The translations under genes were made by a program, and so were the position numbers. A stretch of 64,000 nucleotides of DNA, from assembly GCA_949286115.1 (NCBI GenBank), contig CASEBK010000019.1:1-64000 (forward strand), read 5' to 3'. Source of the DNA: an uncultured Veillonellaceae bacterium (GTDB lineage Bacteria; Bacillota; Negativicutes; Veillonellales; Dialisteraceae). Shown here piece after piece: positions 50,974 through 58,458 of the stretch. Every line of letters starts with the position of its first letter. Position 1 is the stretch's first letter. The notes beneath the pieces are model-generated. The model was not told the origin of the DNA. It saw nothing but the letters and a program-made list of their open reading frames with translations, and ran no database searches.

Positions 50974-51439
50974 TTCTTTCTCCTTTCGGGTACTGCGCTT
51001 CCGAGACGGGTTCCAGCCATACCACCGGTTCGCCCCGCTGAGAGATGGCGATGTGCGTCATGGCCGTCTTCGGCCCCGCGCCGTGCCAGTGTTTCACCCC
51101 CGGCGGGCACCATACGGTATCCCCCGCCCGGAGAGCGACCGGTTCTTCGCCCCACGCCGCGGTGTAGCCTGCGCCGGACGTGACGAGGAGCACCTGCCCT
51201 TCGGGATGGATGTGCCAGTGGGTGCGCGCCCCCGGTTCGAAGGTCACGCTCGCCCCATAGGCCCGGAAGTCCCCTTCCGCACCGAAGAGCGTTTCCGTCC
51301 GCACGCGGCCCGTGAAATGGGCCGTCCCCGCGGAGACGGACACCGCGGCCGAAGCAGGGGTGATCGTCTGCTGCGACGCGAGCGTCCCCGCCGGAAGGAG
51401 CAGAGCCGCCGACAGCGCCGCCGTGAGGATGCGTTTCAT
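50954..51439 (-). CDS. Exported cupin protein
   Basis: A 161-residue protein with a signal peptide (1-20) and one cupin domain: VTFEPGARTHWHIHPEGQVLLVTSG carries the HxH...E metal motif and GDTVWCPPGVKHWHGA the second His motif, so a metal site is present. ATG 51439 follows AAGGAGG. It lies between two hydrolase genes and overlaps the second by 20 bases. Confidence 0.9.
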   Translation of the reverse strand: MKRILTAALSAALLLPAGTLASQQTITPASAAVSVSAGTAHFTGRVRTETLFGAEGDFRAYGASVTFEPGARTHWHIHPEGQVLLVTSGAGYTAAWGEEPVALRAGDTVWCPPGVKHWHGAGPKTAMTHIAISQRGEPVVWLEPVSEAQYPKGERNEGHIS

Positions 51440-51449
51440 CACGGCCTCC

Positions 51450-52619
51450 TTATCTTTCCAGATTCGTCTGGAAGAACGACGCGAGCTTATTCCCGATCGT
51501 TTCCACATACTCTTTCACCCAGTAGGTCTGGATGTGCGTCGCCCCGGGCACGAGGAAGAGCTCTTTATGTTTCGTCCCCGTCGCCTTGGCGAAGGCATCC
51601 TCCGTCATGTAGAGGGAGTCCGCCCGGCTCCCGGCGATCATGAGGAGCGGCTGGGTGATGAGATCCATATTCTGCGCCGCGTCAAAGGCCGCCAGATCCA
51701 TGAGGCTCTCCGTGGTGTAAGAGAAGGTGCAGTACGGATGATGGTAATCTTTTCCGTAATAGTAGTAGCCTTCCCGATAGAGATCGAAGGGCAGCTTGTC
51801 CGCCTCTTCCGGCGTGAGCGTCTCCGTCATGTTCGGCGTGAGGTCGATCACGCCGGTCTCCACGCGCTTCTGCCGGGCCGCCGCTGCCTGAGCGAGCGTC
51901 TTCTGCGCCACCTCCGGCGCGGCGGTCATCGTGCCGTATCCGTATTTCCGGACCACGCCGCTGTTGAACATGGAGAGCGTGGCCACCGCCTTCACGCGGG
52001 GATCGGTCTCCACCGCGGCCAGCGTATATCCGCCGCCCCCGCAGATGCCGAGCGCGCCGATGCGTTCCTTATCCACGCCGGGATAGCGGGAAATGATGTC
52101 CACCATGCCGTGGATGTCCTCGATGCGGTAGGCGGGCTTATCGGTATGGCGCGGCTCGCCGCCGCTCGCTCCCTGATAGGACGCGTCCGCCGCGATGGTG
52201 ATGAATCCCGCTTCGGCCAGGCGCTGCGCGTAGAGCCCCGCCACCTGCTCTTTCGTGCCGCCGTTCGGATGGGCCACCACGACCGCCGCGTAGGAGCCGT
52301 GCGGATCGTAATTCGCCGGGGTATAGACATTCGCCCGGACCGCCACACCGTGAAGATCATACGTGATGGGGTGGATATTCACTTTCCCCCGCTGATTCTC
52401 CCGGATCGCGCCGTCATAGACGAGCCCCCACGGATTTTCCTTGTACGCCAGAATGTCCTCCTGCGGGACGTCTTTCCATGTCATTCCTGTCATTGCTGCT
52501 GCCTCCTTCGTCTGTACGGCCGGGATGGCCCCCGGCTCTGCCGCGCTGACCGACGCGGCGCTTCCCATGATGGCCGATACCGCCAAAGCGGCGATGGCCA
52601 GCTTTTTCCAATGTGTCAT
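51450..52619 (-). CDS. Exported dienelactone-hydrolase-like protein (YcjY-type)
   Basis: A 389-residue protein with a signal peptide (1-27) and an alpha/beta hydrolase fold. The nucleophile elbow is GALGICGGGGYT, with Cys at the nucleophile position as in dienelactone hydrolases; HPNGGTKEQ gives the oxyanion turn, and AGSRADS and ATHIQTYW hold the likely acid and His. ATG 52619 follows AAAGGAGA. It is the first gene of the MerR-controlled operon. Confidence 0.82.
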   Translation of the reverse strand: MTHWKKLAIAALAVSAIMGSAASVSAAEPGAIPAVQTKEAAAMTGMTWKDVPQEDILAYKENPWGLVYDGAIRENQRGKVNIHPITYDLHGVAVRANVYTPANYDPHGSYAAVVVAHPNGGTKEQVAGLYAQRLAEAGFITIAADASYQGASGGEPRHTDKPAYRIEDIHGMVDIISRYPGVDKERIGALGICGGGGYTLAAVETDPRVKAVATLSMFNSGVVRKYGYGTMTAAPEVAQKTLAQAAAARQKRVETGVIDLTPNMTETLTPEEADKLPFDLYREGYYYYGKDYHHPYCTFSYTTESLMDLAAFDAAQNMDLITQPLLMIAGSRADSLYMTEDAFAKATGTKHKELFLVPGATHIQTYWVKEYVETIGNKLASFFQTNLER

Positions 52620-52671
52620 GGCGCTTCTCCTTTCCCGCGGCCGACTCGTTCAAGAGAAGGGCCCCGGCCGC

Positions 52672-52700
52672 TTGTCTCTCCCGTTCTCTTCTGCTATACT
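52672..52700 (+). promoter_or_regulatory. Promoter of the merR gene
   Basis: TTGTCT (52672-52677) and TATACT (52695-52700) are 17 bases apart. The start site would fall near the MerR dyad, fitting autoregulation. Confidence 0.55.
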
Positions 52701-52701
52701 G

Positions 52702-52732
52702 AGCATAAATCTTCGAGTTCACCCGAAGTCAA
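52702..52732 (-). promoter_or_regulatory. MerR-type promoter with 19-base spacer and dyad
   Basis: On the minus strand TTGACT (52732-52727) and TATGCT (52707-52702) are separated by 19 bases, the long spacer that MerR proteins correct by twisting DNA. An 18-base near-perfect dyad, CTTCGAGT and ACCCGAAG (one mismatch in the arms), fills the spacer at 52711-52728. It drives the hydrolase-cupin operon and diverges from merR. Confidence 0.8.
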
Positions 52733-52771
52733 GCATTTTTTTGAAAAATTTTTTGAAGAGGAGGAAACGTC

Positions 52772-53206
52772 ATGGAATACACCATCGGAGAGCTGGCAAA
52801 AAAGATGCACCTCACTACGCACACCCTCCGCTATTACGACGACGAAGGGCTCCTGCGCCATGTGAAGCGCGCTCCCAACGGCCGCCGGGTCTTCACCGAG
52901 CGGGACGTGGTGATGCTCAATACCATCGAATGCCTCAAGCACGCCGGGATGAGCATTCAGGACATCCGTCAGTACATCGACTGGTGCGATGAAGGGTTCT
53001 CTTCCGTACAGAAGCGCTATGAGCTCTTCGCAAAGAAAGAAGCGGACGTCCTGGCGCAGATGGAGGAGCTGAAAAAAGTGCTCGCCACGGTGCAGTGGAA
53101 GAAGAAATTTTACAAACAGTGTCTGGATGACGGAGAGATCCGCTTCTGCGACGAGGACCGTCTGAAAATGGCGGAGATCATCCTCCGCGGAGAGAAGCTG
53201 GAATGA
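52772..53206 (+). CDS. MerR family transcriptional regulator
   Basis: A 144-residue regulator with the MerR winged helix (YTIGELAKKMHLTTHTLRYYDDEGLL, residues 3-28), RRVFTERDVVMLNTIECLKHAGMSIQDIRQYI, and a C-terminal coiled coil ending in a short effector tail with one Cys (C116). No paired cysteines of the metal-sensing type were seen, so it more likely senses organic or carbonyl compounds, as related regulators next to aldo/keto reductases do. It diverges from the operon it probably activates through the 19-base-spaced promoter. Confidence 0.9.
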   Translation: MEYTIGELAKKMHLTTHTLRYYDDEGLLRHVKRAPNGRRVFTERDVVMLNTIECLKHAGMSIQDIRQYIDWCDEGFSSVQKRYELFAKKEADVLAQMEELKKVLATVQWKKKFYKQCLDDGEIRFCDEDRLKMAEIILRGEKLE

Positions 53207-53217
53207 GCGCAGCAAAA

Positions 53218-53256
53218 AAGCCCTGCCCTCCGGCAGAGCTTCTCCGGCCTTTTTAG
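53218..53256 (+). terminator. Terminator of merR
   Basis: AAGCCCTGCC and GGCAGAGCTT pair with one mismatch and are followed within 20 bases by CTTTTTAG. Confidence 0.55.
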
Positions 53257-53280
53257 AGGCCGACGGAAAACATGCATGCG

Positions 53281-53317
53281 AAAAGGCCCGAGGGCATGTG
53301 CCCGCGGGCCTTTTTAT
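53281..53317. terminator. Terminator of cdaA-cdaR-glmM
   Basis: AAGGCCCG and CGGGCCTT enclose an inner GGCA/TGCC pair; T-tract on the plus side and TTTT on the minus side, so it is probably bidirectional. Confidence 0.75.
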
Positions 53318-53332
53318 GTTCTTTTATCGACG

Positions 53333-54688
53333 TTACTTGCCGTTCACGCCGAGCTCCTGCTCGACCACGGAGGCGATGTCGTCTACGATGCGTTCGAGCT
53401 GCTCTTCCGAGGGGCCTTCGCCCATGACGCGGATGAGAGGCTCGGTGCCGGAGGCGCGCACGAGGATGCGCCCTTCGCTGCCCAGCTCTTCCTTGCCCGC
53501 TTCGATGGCCGCGGAGATGAGCTCGTTCTCTTCCCAGCCGTTCTTGCTGTACACTTCCACGTTCTTCAGGATCTGCGGATAGTCAGTCATGAGAGCGCCC
53601 AGCGCAGAGAGAGGCTTTTCTTCCGCGCGGAGCACGGACAGGGTCTGCACGGCGGTGATGAGGCCGTCGCCGGTGGTGTTGAATTCGGAGAAGATGATGT
53701 GACCGGACTGTTCGCCGCCGATGGAGTAGCCGTGCTTCCGCATTTCTTCGAGAACATAGCGGTCGCCCACCTGAGTGGCTACGGTGCGGCAGCCGAACTG
53801 CGCGAGGGCCTTGCCGAAGCCGAGGTTGCTCATGACGGTGCCCACCACCATGTCGTCGGCAAGACGCCCTTCCTGCTTCATGCGGAGCGCGTTGATGACC
53901 ATGAGGTGGTCACCGTCCAGCACTTCGCCCTTTTCGTCCACGAAGAGGCACCGGTCCGCGTCGCCGTCGTTGGCGATGCCGCAGTCTGCGCCGAGGCGCA
54001 CCACTTCCGCCTGCAGGTGCTCGATATGGGTGGAGCCGCAGTCATTGTTGATGTTCGTGCCGTTCGGCGTGCACGAGAGCGCCGTCACGTCTGCGCCGAG
54101 CTCGCGGAGGATGCCCGGCAGGAAAGCGCTGGCCGCGCCGTTTGCCGAGTCGGTGACGATCTTCATGCCGGAGAAGTCGGTCTTCACCGTGGAGAGCACG
54201 TACGCCCGGTATTCTTCCGCCAGCTCCGGCACGCTGCGGATCTCGCCGATCTCCGCGCCGGTGGGACGGGGGATGTCCGGGCCGTCCACGTGGCGCAGGA
54301 GGTCTTCGATCTCTTCCTCCGTCGCGTCGGGGAGCTTGTACCCGTGGCCATCGAAGAATTTGATGCCGTTATCCGGGAAGGGGTTGTGCGAGGCGGAGAT
54401 GACGACGCCTGCGTCATAGTCCTTCGTGCGGGTGAGGTACGCCACGCCCGGCGTGGGGATGACGCCCACCAGGTCCACGGAGACGCCGGACGAGCAGAGG
54501 CCCGCGGCGAGCGCCGCTTCGATCATGCCGCCGGAGATGCGGGTATCCCGGCCGATGAGGAACCGGCGGGACCCGCCGGCGCGGCAGAAATACGCCCCCG
54601 CCGCACGCCCCATCTGATATGCCAGCTCCGGCATGAGGGTCGAATTCACCACGCCGCGCACGCCGTCCGTACCAAATAATCTAACCAT
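53333..54688 (-). CDS. glmM: Phosphoglucosamine mutase
   Basis: A 451-residue enzyme converting glucosamine 6-phosphate to the 1-phosphate for wall precursor synthesis. The phosphoserine S100 lies in GVVISASHNPFPDNGIKFF, the metal loop in IANDGDADRCLFVDEKG, the sugar loop in GGEQSGHIIF and the phosphate loop in RASGTEPLIRVM. ATG 54688 has GGGAGG at six bases; an ATG six bases upstream is too close to that site. It is third in the cdaA-cdaR-glmM operon, the arrangement by which CdaR and GlmM modulate c-di-AMP synthesis. Confidence 0.97.
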   Translation of the reverse strand: MVRLFGTDGVRGVVNSTLMPELAYQMGRAAGAYFCRAGGSRRFLIGRDTRISGGMIEAALAAGLCSSGVSVDLVGVIPTPGVAYLTRTKDYDAGVVISASHNPFPDNGIKFFDGHGYKLPDATEEEIEDLLRHVDGPDIPRPTGAEIGEIRSVPELAEEYRAYVLSTVKTDFSGMKIVTDSANGAASAFLPGILRELGADVTALSCTPNGTNINNDCGSTHIEHLQAEVVRLGADCGIANDGDADRCLFVDEKGEVLDGDHLMVINALRMKQEGRLADDMVVGTVMSNLGFGKALAQFGCRTVATQVGDRYVLEEMRKHGYSIGGEQSGHIIFSEFNTTGDGLITAVQTLSVLRAEEKPLSALGALMTDYPQILKNVEVYSKNGWEENELISAAIEAGKEELGSEGRILVRASGTEPLIRVMGEGPSEEQLERIVDDIASVVEQELGVNGK

Positions 54689-54781
54689 GTCCATCCTCCC
54701 TGTTCTGTACTTTCTCTATTTTCTGTTTATGTGCGATATGACGAAAAAATCATACCGCCGCGGGGCGTTTCCGTCAAGGCG

Positions 54782-55702
54782 TCACTCCGCGGTGACCGGC
54801 ACCGTGACAGACGCCGTCTGCGGCACCGCCTCGGCCCCTTCGGGGAGCGGTACCGGCAGCGTCACCGACACGTCACCCGTTGCGCCCGTCACGTCCACTT
54901 CACCCAGATTGATGCTCTTCAGGTGATCCAGGACGCTTCCCGGCGCGGTGACCGTCGCCACGAGCGGCATCACGATGGGGGTGCCCGCCTTGTACCCTGC
55001 GGCCGGCGTGCCCTTCACCCGCGTCGCGAGCGGGACGTTCGCGGTCTTTTTCTCCTCCGTCACATCCACGGCCACCCGCACCTGGGTGGGCATGATGTCG
55101 ATGCCCGTCACGGTATTGCCGTCGGCGTCCATCACGCTGATGGAGTCAAACTCGGTAAAGCTCTGCGTCTTGCCCGCCAGATTGACCGAAGCCACCGCCC
55201 GGTCCACCGCCGCCACACTGGAGCTGCTCCCGGCGATGGTGAGGCCCTGCGGCGTAGTGGAGCGGAGATTCGCCCTGTACCCTTCGGGCAGATCGCCGAA
55301 GAAGGACACCGTGATGGGGAGCGACTTCACCGCGTACGGATCGATGGTGAGGTCGAAATACGTCGGCGTCACCGACACCGCCTCGCCGTCTCCCGGCACG
55401 GACACGCTGATCTTCGTATTCGGATACGAGCCGTCCGTCACGTTCTGCAGGTCCACATAGGCGTGGATGTCGTCGCTCCGGAGGCGCATCAGATTGTTCC
55501 GGCTCATGCTCACGTCCACCCGGACCGACTTCGGCACATTGAGCGCCACGAGGGACCGGTCCAGATTCCGCACCTCCACCGGCACGGTGTACGTGGACGT
55601 CATGATGGGATTCTGCTCATTCATCACGTAGAGCCAGAAAGCGCACGCCGCGATGAGGCAGAGCACCTTTGGCAGCCACCAGTGAAATTTCGCGTATTTC
55701 AT
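54782..55702 (-). CDS. cdaR: CdaA regulator with YbbR repeats
   Basis: A 306-residue protein with one N-terminal membrane anchor (residues 9-27) and about three extracytoplasmic YbbR-like repeats (for example VPVEVRNLDRSLVALNVPKSVRVDVS, LPITVSFFGDLPEGYR, VPLATRVKGTPAAGYK). CdaR binds and tunes the diadenylate cyclase CdaA. ATG 55702 follows GGAGGG and overlaps the cdaA stop by four bases. Confidence 0.93.
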   Translation of the reverse strand: MKYAKFHWWLPKVLCLIAACAFWLYVMNEQNPIMTSTYTVPVEVRNLDRSLVALNVPKSVRVDVSMSRNNLMRLRSDDIHAYVDLQNVTDGSYPNTKISVSVPGDGEAVSVTPTYFDLTIDPYAVKSLPITVSFFGDLPEGYRANLRSTTPQGLTIAGSSSSVAAVDRAVASVNLAGKTQSFTEFDSISVMDADGNTVTGIDIMPTQVRVAVDVTEEKKTANVPLATRVKGTPAAGYKAGTPIVMPLVATVTAPGSVLDHLKSINLGEVDVTGATGDVSVTLPVPLPEGAEAVPQTASVTVPVTAE

Positions 55703-56532
55703 TTCTGAGCCCTCCATTTCTGGAACATGTCGTTCACCACGCTGGTGTGGCTCCGGTTTATCATCATGAACGACCGGAGCCGGTTCCGCAGGGTCTCGCC
55801 GTCGATGTGACGGTAGATATGGCCGCCGTACGTGTAGGAGATGGTGCCCGTTTCTTCGCTCACCACCACCACCACGCAGTCGGACATTTCAGAAATGCCT
55901 ATGGCCGCCCGGTGGCGCGTGCCCAGCTCGGACGAGAGCGACCGGTCCCGCGTGAGCGGCAGGAGGCACCCCGCCGCCATGACCCGGTCGTCCCGGATGA
56001 TGACCGCCCCGTCGTGGAGCGGCGTATTCACGATGAAGATATTGCCGAGGAGCTCCTTGGAAACGATGCCCTCGATGCGGATGCCCGTGTCGATATAGTC
56101 GTCAAGGCCCGTCGAGCGTTCGAACACGATGAGCGCGCCGATGCGGTTCTTCGACATCACCTCCGCAGCGTCCGTCACATTGTCGATCACCGCCGAGCGG
56201 TCCACGTCGCTGGCCAAGCTCGACGCCACGTAGAACTTGCCCCGGCCGATCTGCTCCAGTGCCCGGCGCAGCTCCGGCTGGAACACCACCGGCAGCGCCA
56301 CGATGAGCATCGTCATGAGCTTCTCCAATATCCACGACACCGCGTGGAGCTGGAGCCAGCCCGATGCGAGCGTGAGCGCCCCGAGCACCGCCATGCCCTT
56401 CACCAGCGCCGTGGCGCGGGTATTGCGGATGAGCATGTACAGGCGGTACAGGAAAAAAGCCACCACCAGAATATCGAGGATATCCCAGAGGCGCATGGTC
56501 ATGAACAGGCCCTGGATCTGTGTGAGAATCAT
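55699..56532 (-). CDS. cdaA: Diadenylate cyclase
   Basis: A 277-residue membrane enzyme that makes c-di-AMP from two ATP. Three N-terminal membrane segments (to about residue 85) are followed by the DAC domain with the metal and catalytic DGA motif (TPLHDGAVIIRDD) and the RHR motif (GTRHRAAIGISE). AGAGGAG precedes ATG 56532. Conserved operon with cdaR and glmM, controlling osmolyte and wall homeostasis. Confidence 0.96.
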   Translation of the reverse strand: MILTQIQGLFMTMRLWDILDILVVAFFLYRLYMLIRNTRATALVKGMAVLGALTLASGWLQLHAVSWILEKLMTMLIVALPVVFQPELRRALEQIGRGKFYVASSLASDVDRSAVIDNVTDAAEVMSKNRIGALIVFERSTGLDDYIDTGIRIEGIVSKELLGNIFIVNTPLHDGAVIIRDDRVMAAGCLLPLTRDRSLSSELGTRHRAAIGISEMSDCVVVVVSEETGTISYTYGGHIYRHIDGETLRNRLRSFMMINRSHTSVVNDMFQKWRAQK

Positions 56533-57008
56533 GTTGTCTCCTCTTTTATATGAAATACATCGCGTGTAAGATTCTATATTCTTTTATTGTACCATGGCCC
56601 GCCCAGTGCGCGGCGAAAAAAATCGCACCGTCCAACGCCACGATGAAAAACAGGCCTCTCTGCCCATACAGGCACCGCGCCCGCGAGCACAGTGCAGGAC
56701 TCCTACCGCCATGCAGAGAAGACGGGGCGCAAATGTGTTCCATACACGAGAGCCCCAAAGCAGGCTCCGCGCAGTGAGGACCGCGCCGCCTGCCGCTTTG
56801 GAGTCGCATCAAGACAGAGCCCCGCACGGAGAGCGTCGCGATCCTTCGCGCCGTAATGCAGGGCCGCATCCTCATGAACGGACGCGTCTTACTGCGCGCA
56901 AAAAAAGCGCAGGCGCCGCACGCCGCCGCGGCCCCGTGCTTCCCAAAAGCGTTCCTCTCCGTTTCACGGCAAACGAAAGCAGCCCCGGGCCATCCCGAAG
57001 CTGCTTTT
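56533..57008. other. Region upstream of cdaA (about 475 bases)
   Basis: Holds the terminator of the upstream genes (56972-57006), a second terminator-like hairpin with a seven-T run on the minus strand (56897-56922) and a hairpin with T-tract near 56650. GC-rich, with a ribosome-site-like GGAGAGG near 56960 but no matching gene. A promoter TACAAT-like -10 for cdaA lies at about 56585-56595. Possibly contains small RNA, but none was identified. Confidence 0.45.
56972..57006 (-). terminator. Terminator of the lysR-coiled-coil unit
   Basis: AGCAGC..CGGG and CCCG..GCTGCT form a hairpin on the minus strand followed by TTCGTTT. Confidence 0.65.
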
Positions 57009-57296
57009 TCATTTGCCGTATACATCCCACTCCACCTGCATGAGCCGCCACTCCTGGTCGGCGCTCTTCTTTTGCAGATGGTAGATGTCCTTGTCGTATT
57101 CTTCCATCTTTTCATCCACGGTGCTCGCGTGCCAGTAGAGATTCGTCAGCTGGTCGTCGTACCGCGAGGCCTCCACATGCATCATGCGCTCCTGAAGGTC
57201 TGCGATCTGCGTCTCCTGCCAGGAGATGAACGCGATGAGCGCCGCGATGACCGCGAGGAAGATGCGGTTCTCCTTTCGGCGGAAGAAGTCCTTCAT
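57009..57296 (-). CDS. Small membrane protein with coiled coil
   Basis: A 95-residue protein: basic start, one membrane segment (residues 11-26), then a charged helix with heptad pattern (ETQIADLQERMMHVEASRY...DEKMEEYDKDIYHLQKKS). Similar small single-span proteins are common and their function is mostly unknown. Its ATG starts three bases after the LysR stop with a weak ribosome site, so it is coupled to that regulator. Confidence 0.75.
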   Translation of the reverse strand: MKDFFRRKENRIFLAVIAALIAFISWQETQIADLQERMMHVEASRYDDQLTNLYWHASTVDEKMEEYDKDIYHLQKKSADQEWRLMQVEWDVYGK

Positions 57297-57299
57297 GGA

Positions 57300-58211
57300 T
57301 CACACTTCGTAGGGCTTGTCCGCGTTGAGGATCGCCAGGTGCCCCTTCGTGAATTCGATCCACAGGCGCGCCGCCCGGGAGAGGTAGCGTCCCTTCTTCC
57401 AGATGGCGTAGAGGTGATGGGTCATTTCCGGCTCGGTAAGGCGGCGCACCACCACGGGGCTCTCGTCGGAATTTTTCGGACAGAGACGGCTCGGCAGAAG
57501 CGCCACTCCCAGACCGGAGGAGACCGTCTGGATCATAAGCTCGCGCTGGCTCGTCTCGAAGACCACCTTCGGCGAAAAGCCGATCTTGCTGCACGTGTTG
57601 AGGATATCGTCGTGCATATTGAAATCGTCCCGGTAGAGCACGAGCGGATAGTCCGCGAGGAGCTTCATGGGCACCGTCTTGTGCTCGGCGAGCGGGCAGT
57701 CCCGCGGCATGACGACGCACACTTCGTCGTTGGACAGGAAGAACGATTCAAACTCCTTGTTCGGAATGGTGCAGATGATGCCCACATCGATGATGCCTTC
57801 CTGCACGGAGGACTCCACGATCTTCGAGCCGTGCTCGTAGAGCTTGATCTCGATCTGCGGATAGGTCTTCTTGAATTCGCCGAGGAGCTTGGCGAAGACG
57901 TGCGCGTCCGTGATGGGCGGCAGGCCGATCTCGATGGTGTCCTGCTTCAGATTGAATTCGTTTTCAAAATCGGATTTCAGATGTTCGAAGGAAAAGACGC
58001 AGCGCTTCGCGTAGTTCAGGAAGATCGTCCCCGGAGCGGTGAGTTCCACGGTCTTCGCATTGCGGATGAAGAGCGTCACGCCGATCTCGTCTTCCAGCGA
58101 TTTGATCATGCGGCTGATCGCCGACTGGGAGATGTGGAGGTTCCGCGCCGCCTTGCTGAAGCTTTTCTGCGAAGCCACTTCCAGGAAGTATTTCAAGTGT
58201 CTGTAATCCAT
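57300..58211 (-). CDS. LysR family transcriptional regulator
   Basis: A 303-residue regulator with the LysR winged helix (FLEVASQKSFSKAARNLHISQSAISRMIKSLEDEIG, residues 9-43) and a two-lobed effector domain (IEIGLPPITDAHVFAKLLGEF, later GLGVALLPSRLCPKN). ATG 58211 follows GAGGGG; upstream in-frame starts lack sites. It diverges from the pyruvate:ferredoxin oxidoreductase gene across a perfect palindrome, and that gene is the likely target. The effector is unknown. Confidence 0.92.
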   Translation of the reverse strand: MDYRHLKYFLEVASQKSFSKAARNLHISQSAISRMIKSLEDEIGVTLFIRNAKTVELTAPGTIFLNYAKRCVFSFEHLKSDFENEFNLKQDTIEIGLPPITDAHVFAKLLGEFKKTYPQIEIKLYEHGSKIVESSVQEGIIDVGIICTIPNKEFESFFLSNDEVCVVMPRDCPLAEHKTVPMKLLADYPLVLYRDDFNMHDDILNTCSKIGFSPKVVFETSQRELMIQTVSSGLGVALLPSRLCPKNSDESPVVVRRLTEPEMTHHLYAIWKKGRYLSRAARLWIEFTKGHLAILNADKPYEV

Positions 58212-58264
58212 TCCGTTCCCCTCTTTCCAAAAACGCAGGCTCCTCTCCGCCGCCCGTCCGTTCC

Positions 58265-58302
58265 TTGTGCATTCACGCCCCATCCCTTATAATATAAGGG
58301 AT
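58265..58302 (+). promoter_or_regulatory. 21-bp palindrome and promoter between lysR and the PFOR gene
   Basis: A perfect palindrome with arms ATCCCTTATA (58282-58291) and TATAAGGGAT (58293-58302) around a single central base. It contains TATAAT (58288-58293), and TTGTGC lies 17 bases upstream at 58265-58270, so the palindrome covers a promoter reading toward the oxidoreductase gene. It fits the T-N11-A spacing of LysR boxes (CTTATAATATAAG). Confidence 0.65.
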
Positions 58303-58458
58303 TACAGCATGGATTGGGCTGCCGCAGAGCTTCATTTTTCTTATTTTTGATGAAATAATTTGGAGCTTCTATGCGAATTTATCATACACTCATTGTACCC
58401 AATTTCTACTGTATTCGCAAATATTTTGAGTAAAGAAATCAAAGAGGTGGTTTTTTCC

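Noticed and set aside
56640-56960. 6S RNA or RNase P RNA candidate
   Set aside because: Hairpins with T-tracts exist, but the long central-bubble rod of 6S RNA and conserved RNase P core motifs were not found.
56546-57115. A 189-codon minus-strand frame upstream of cdaA
   Set aside because: It would span a terminator and the next gene; composition is not coding-like.
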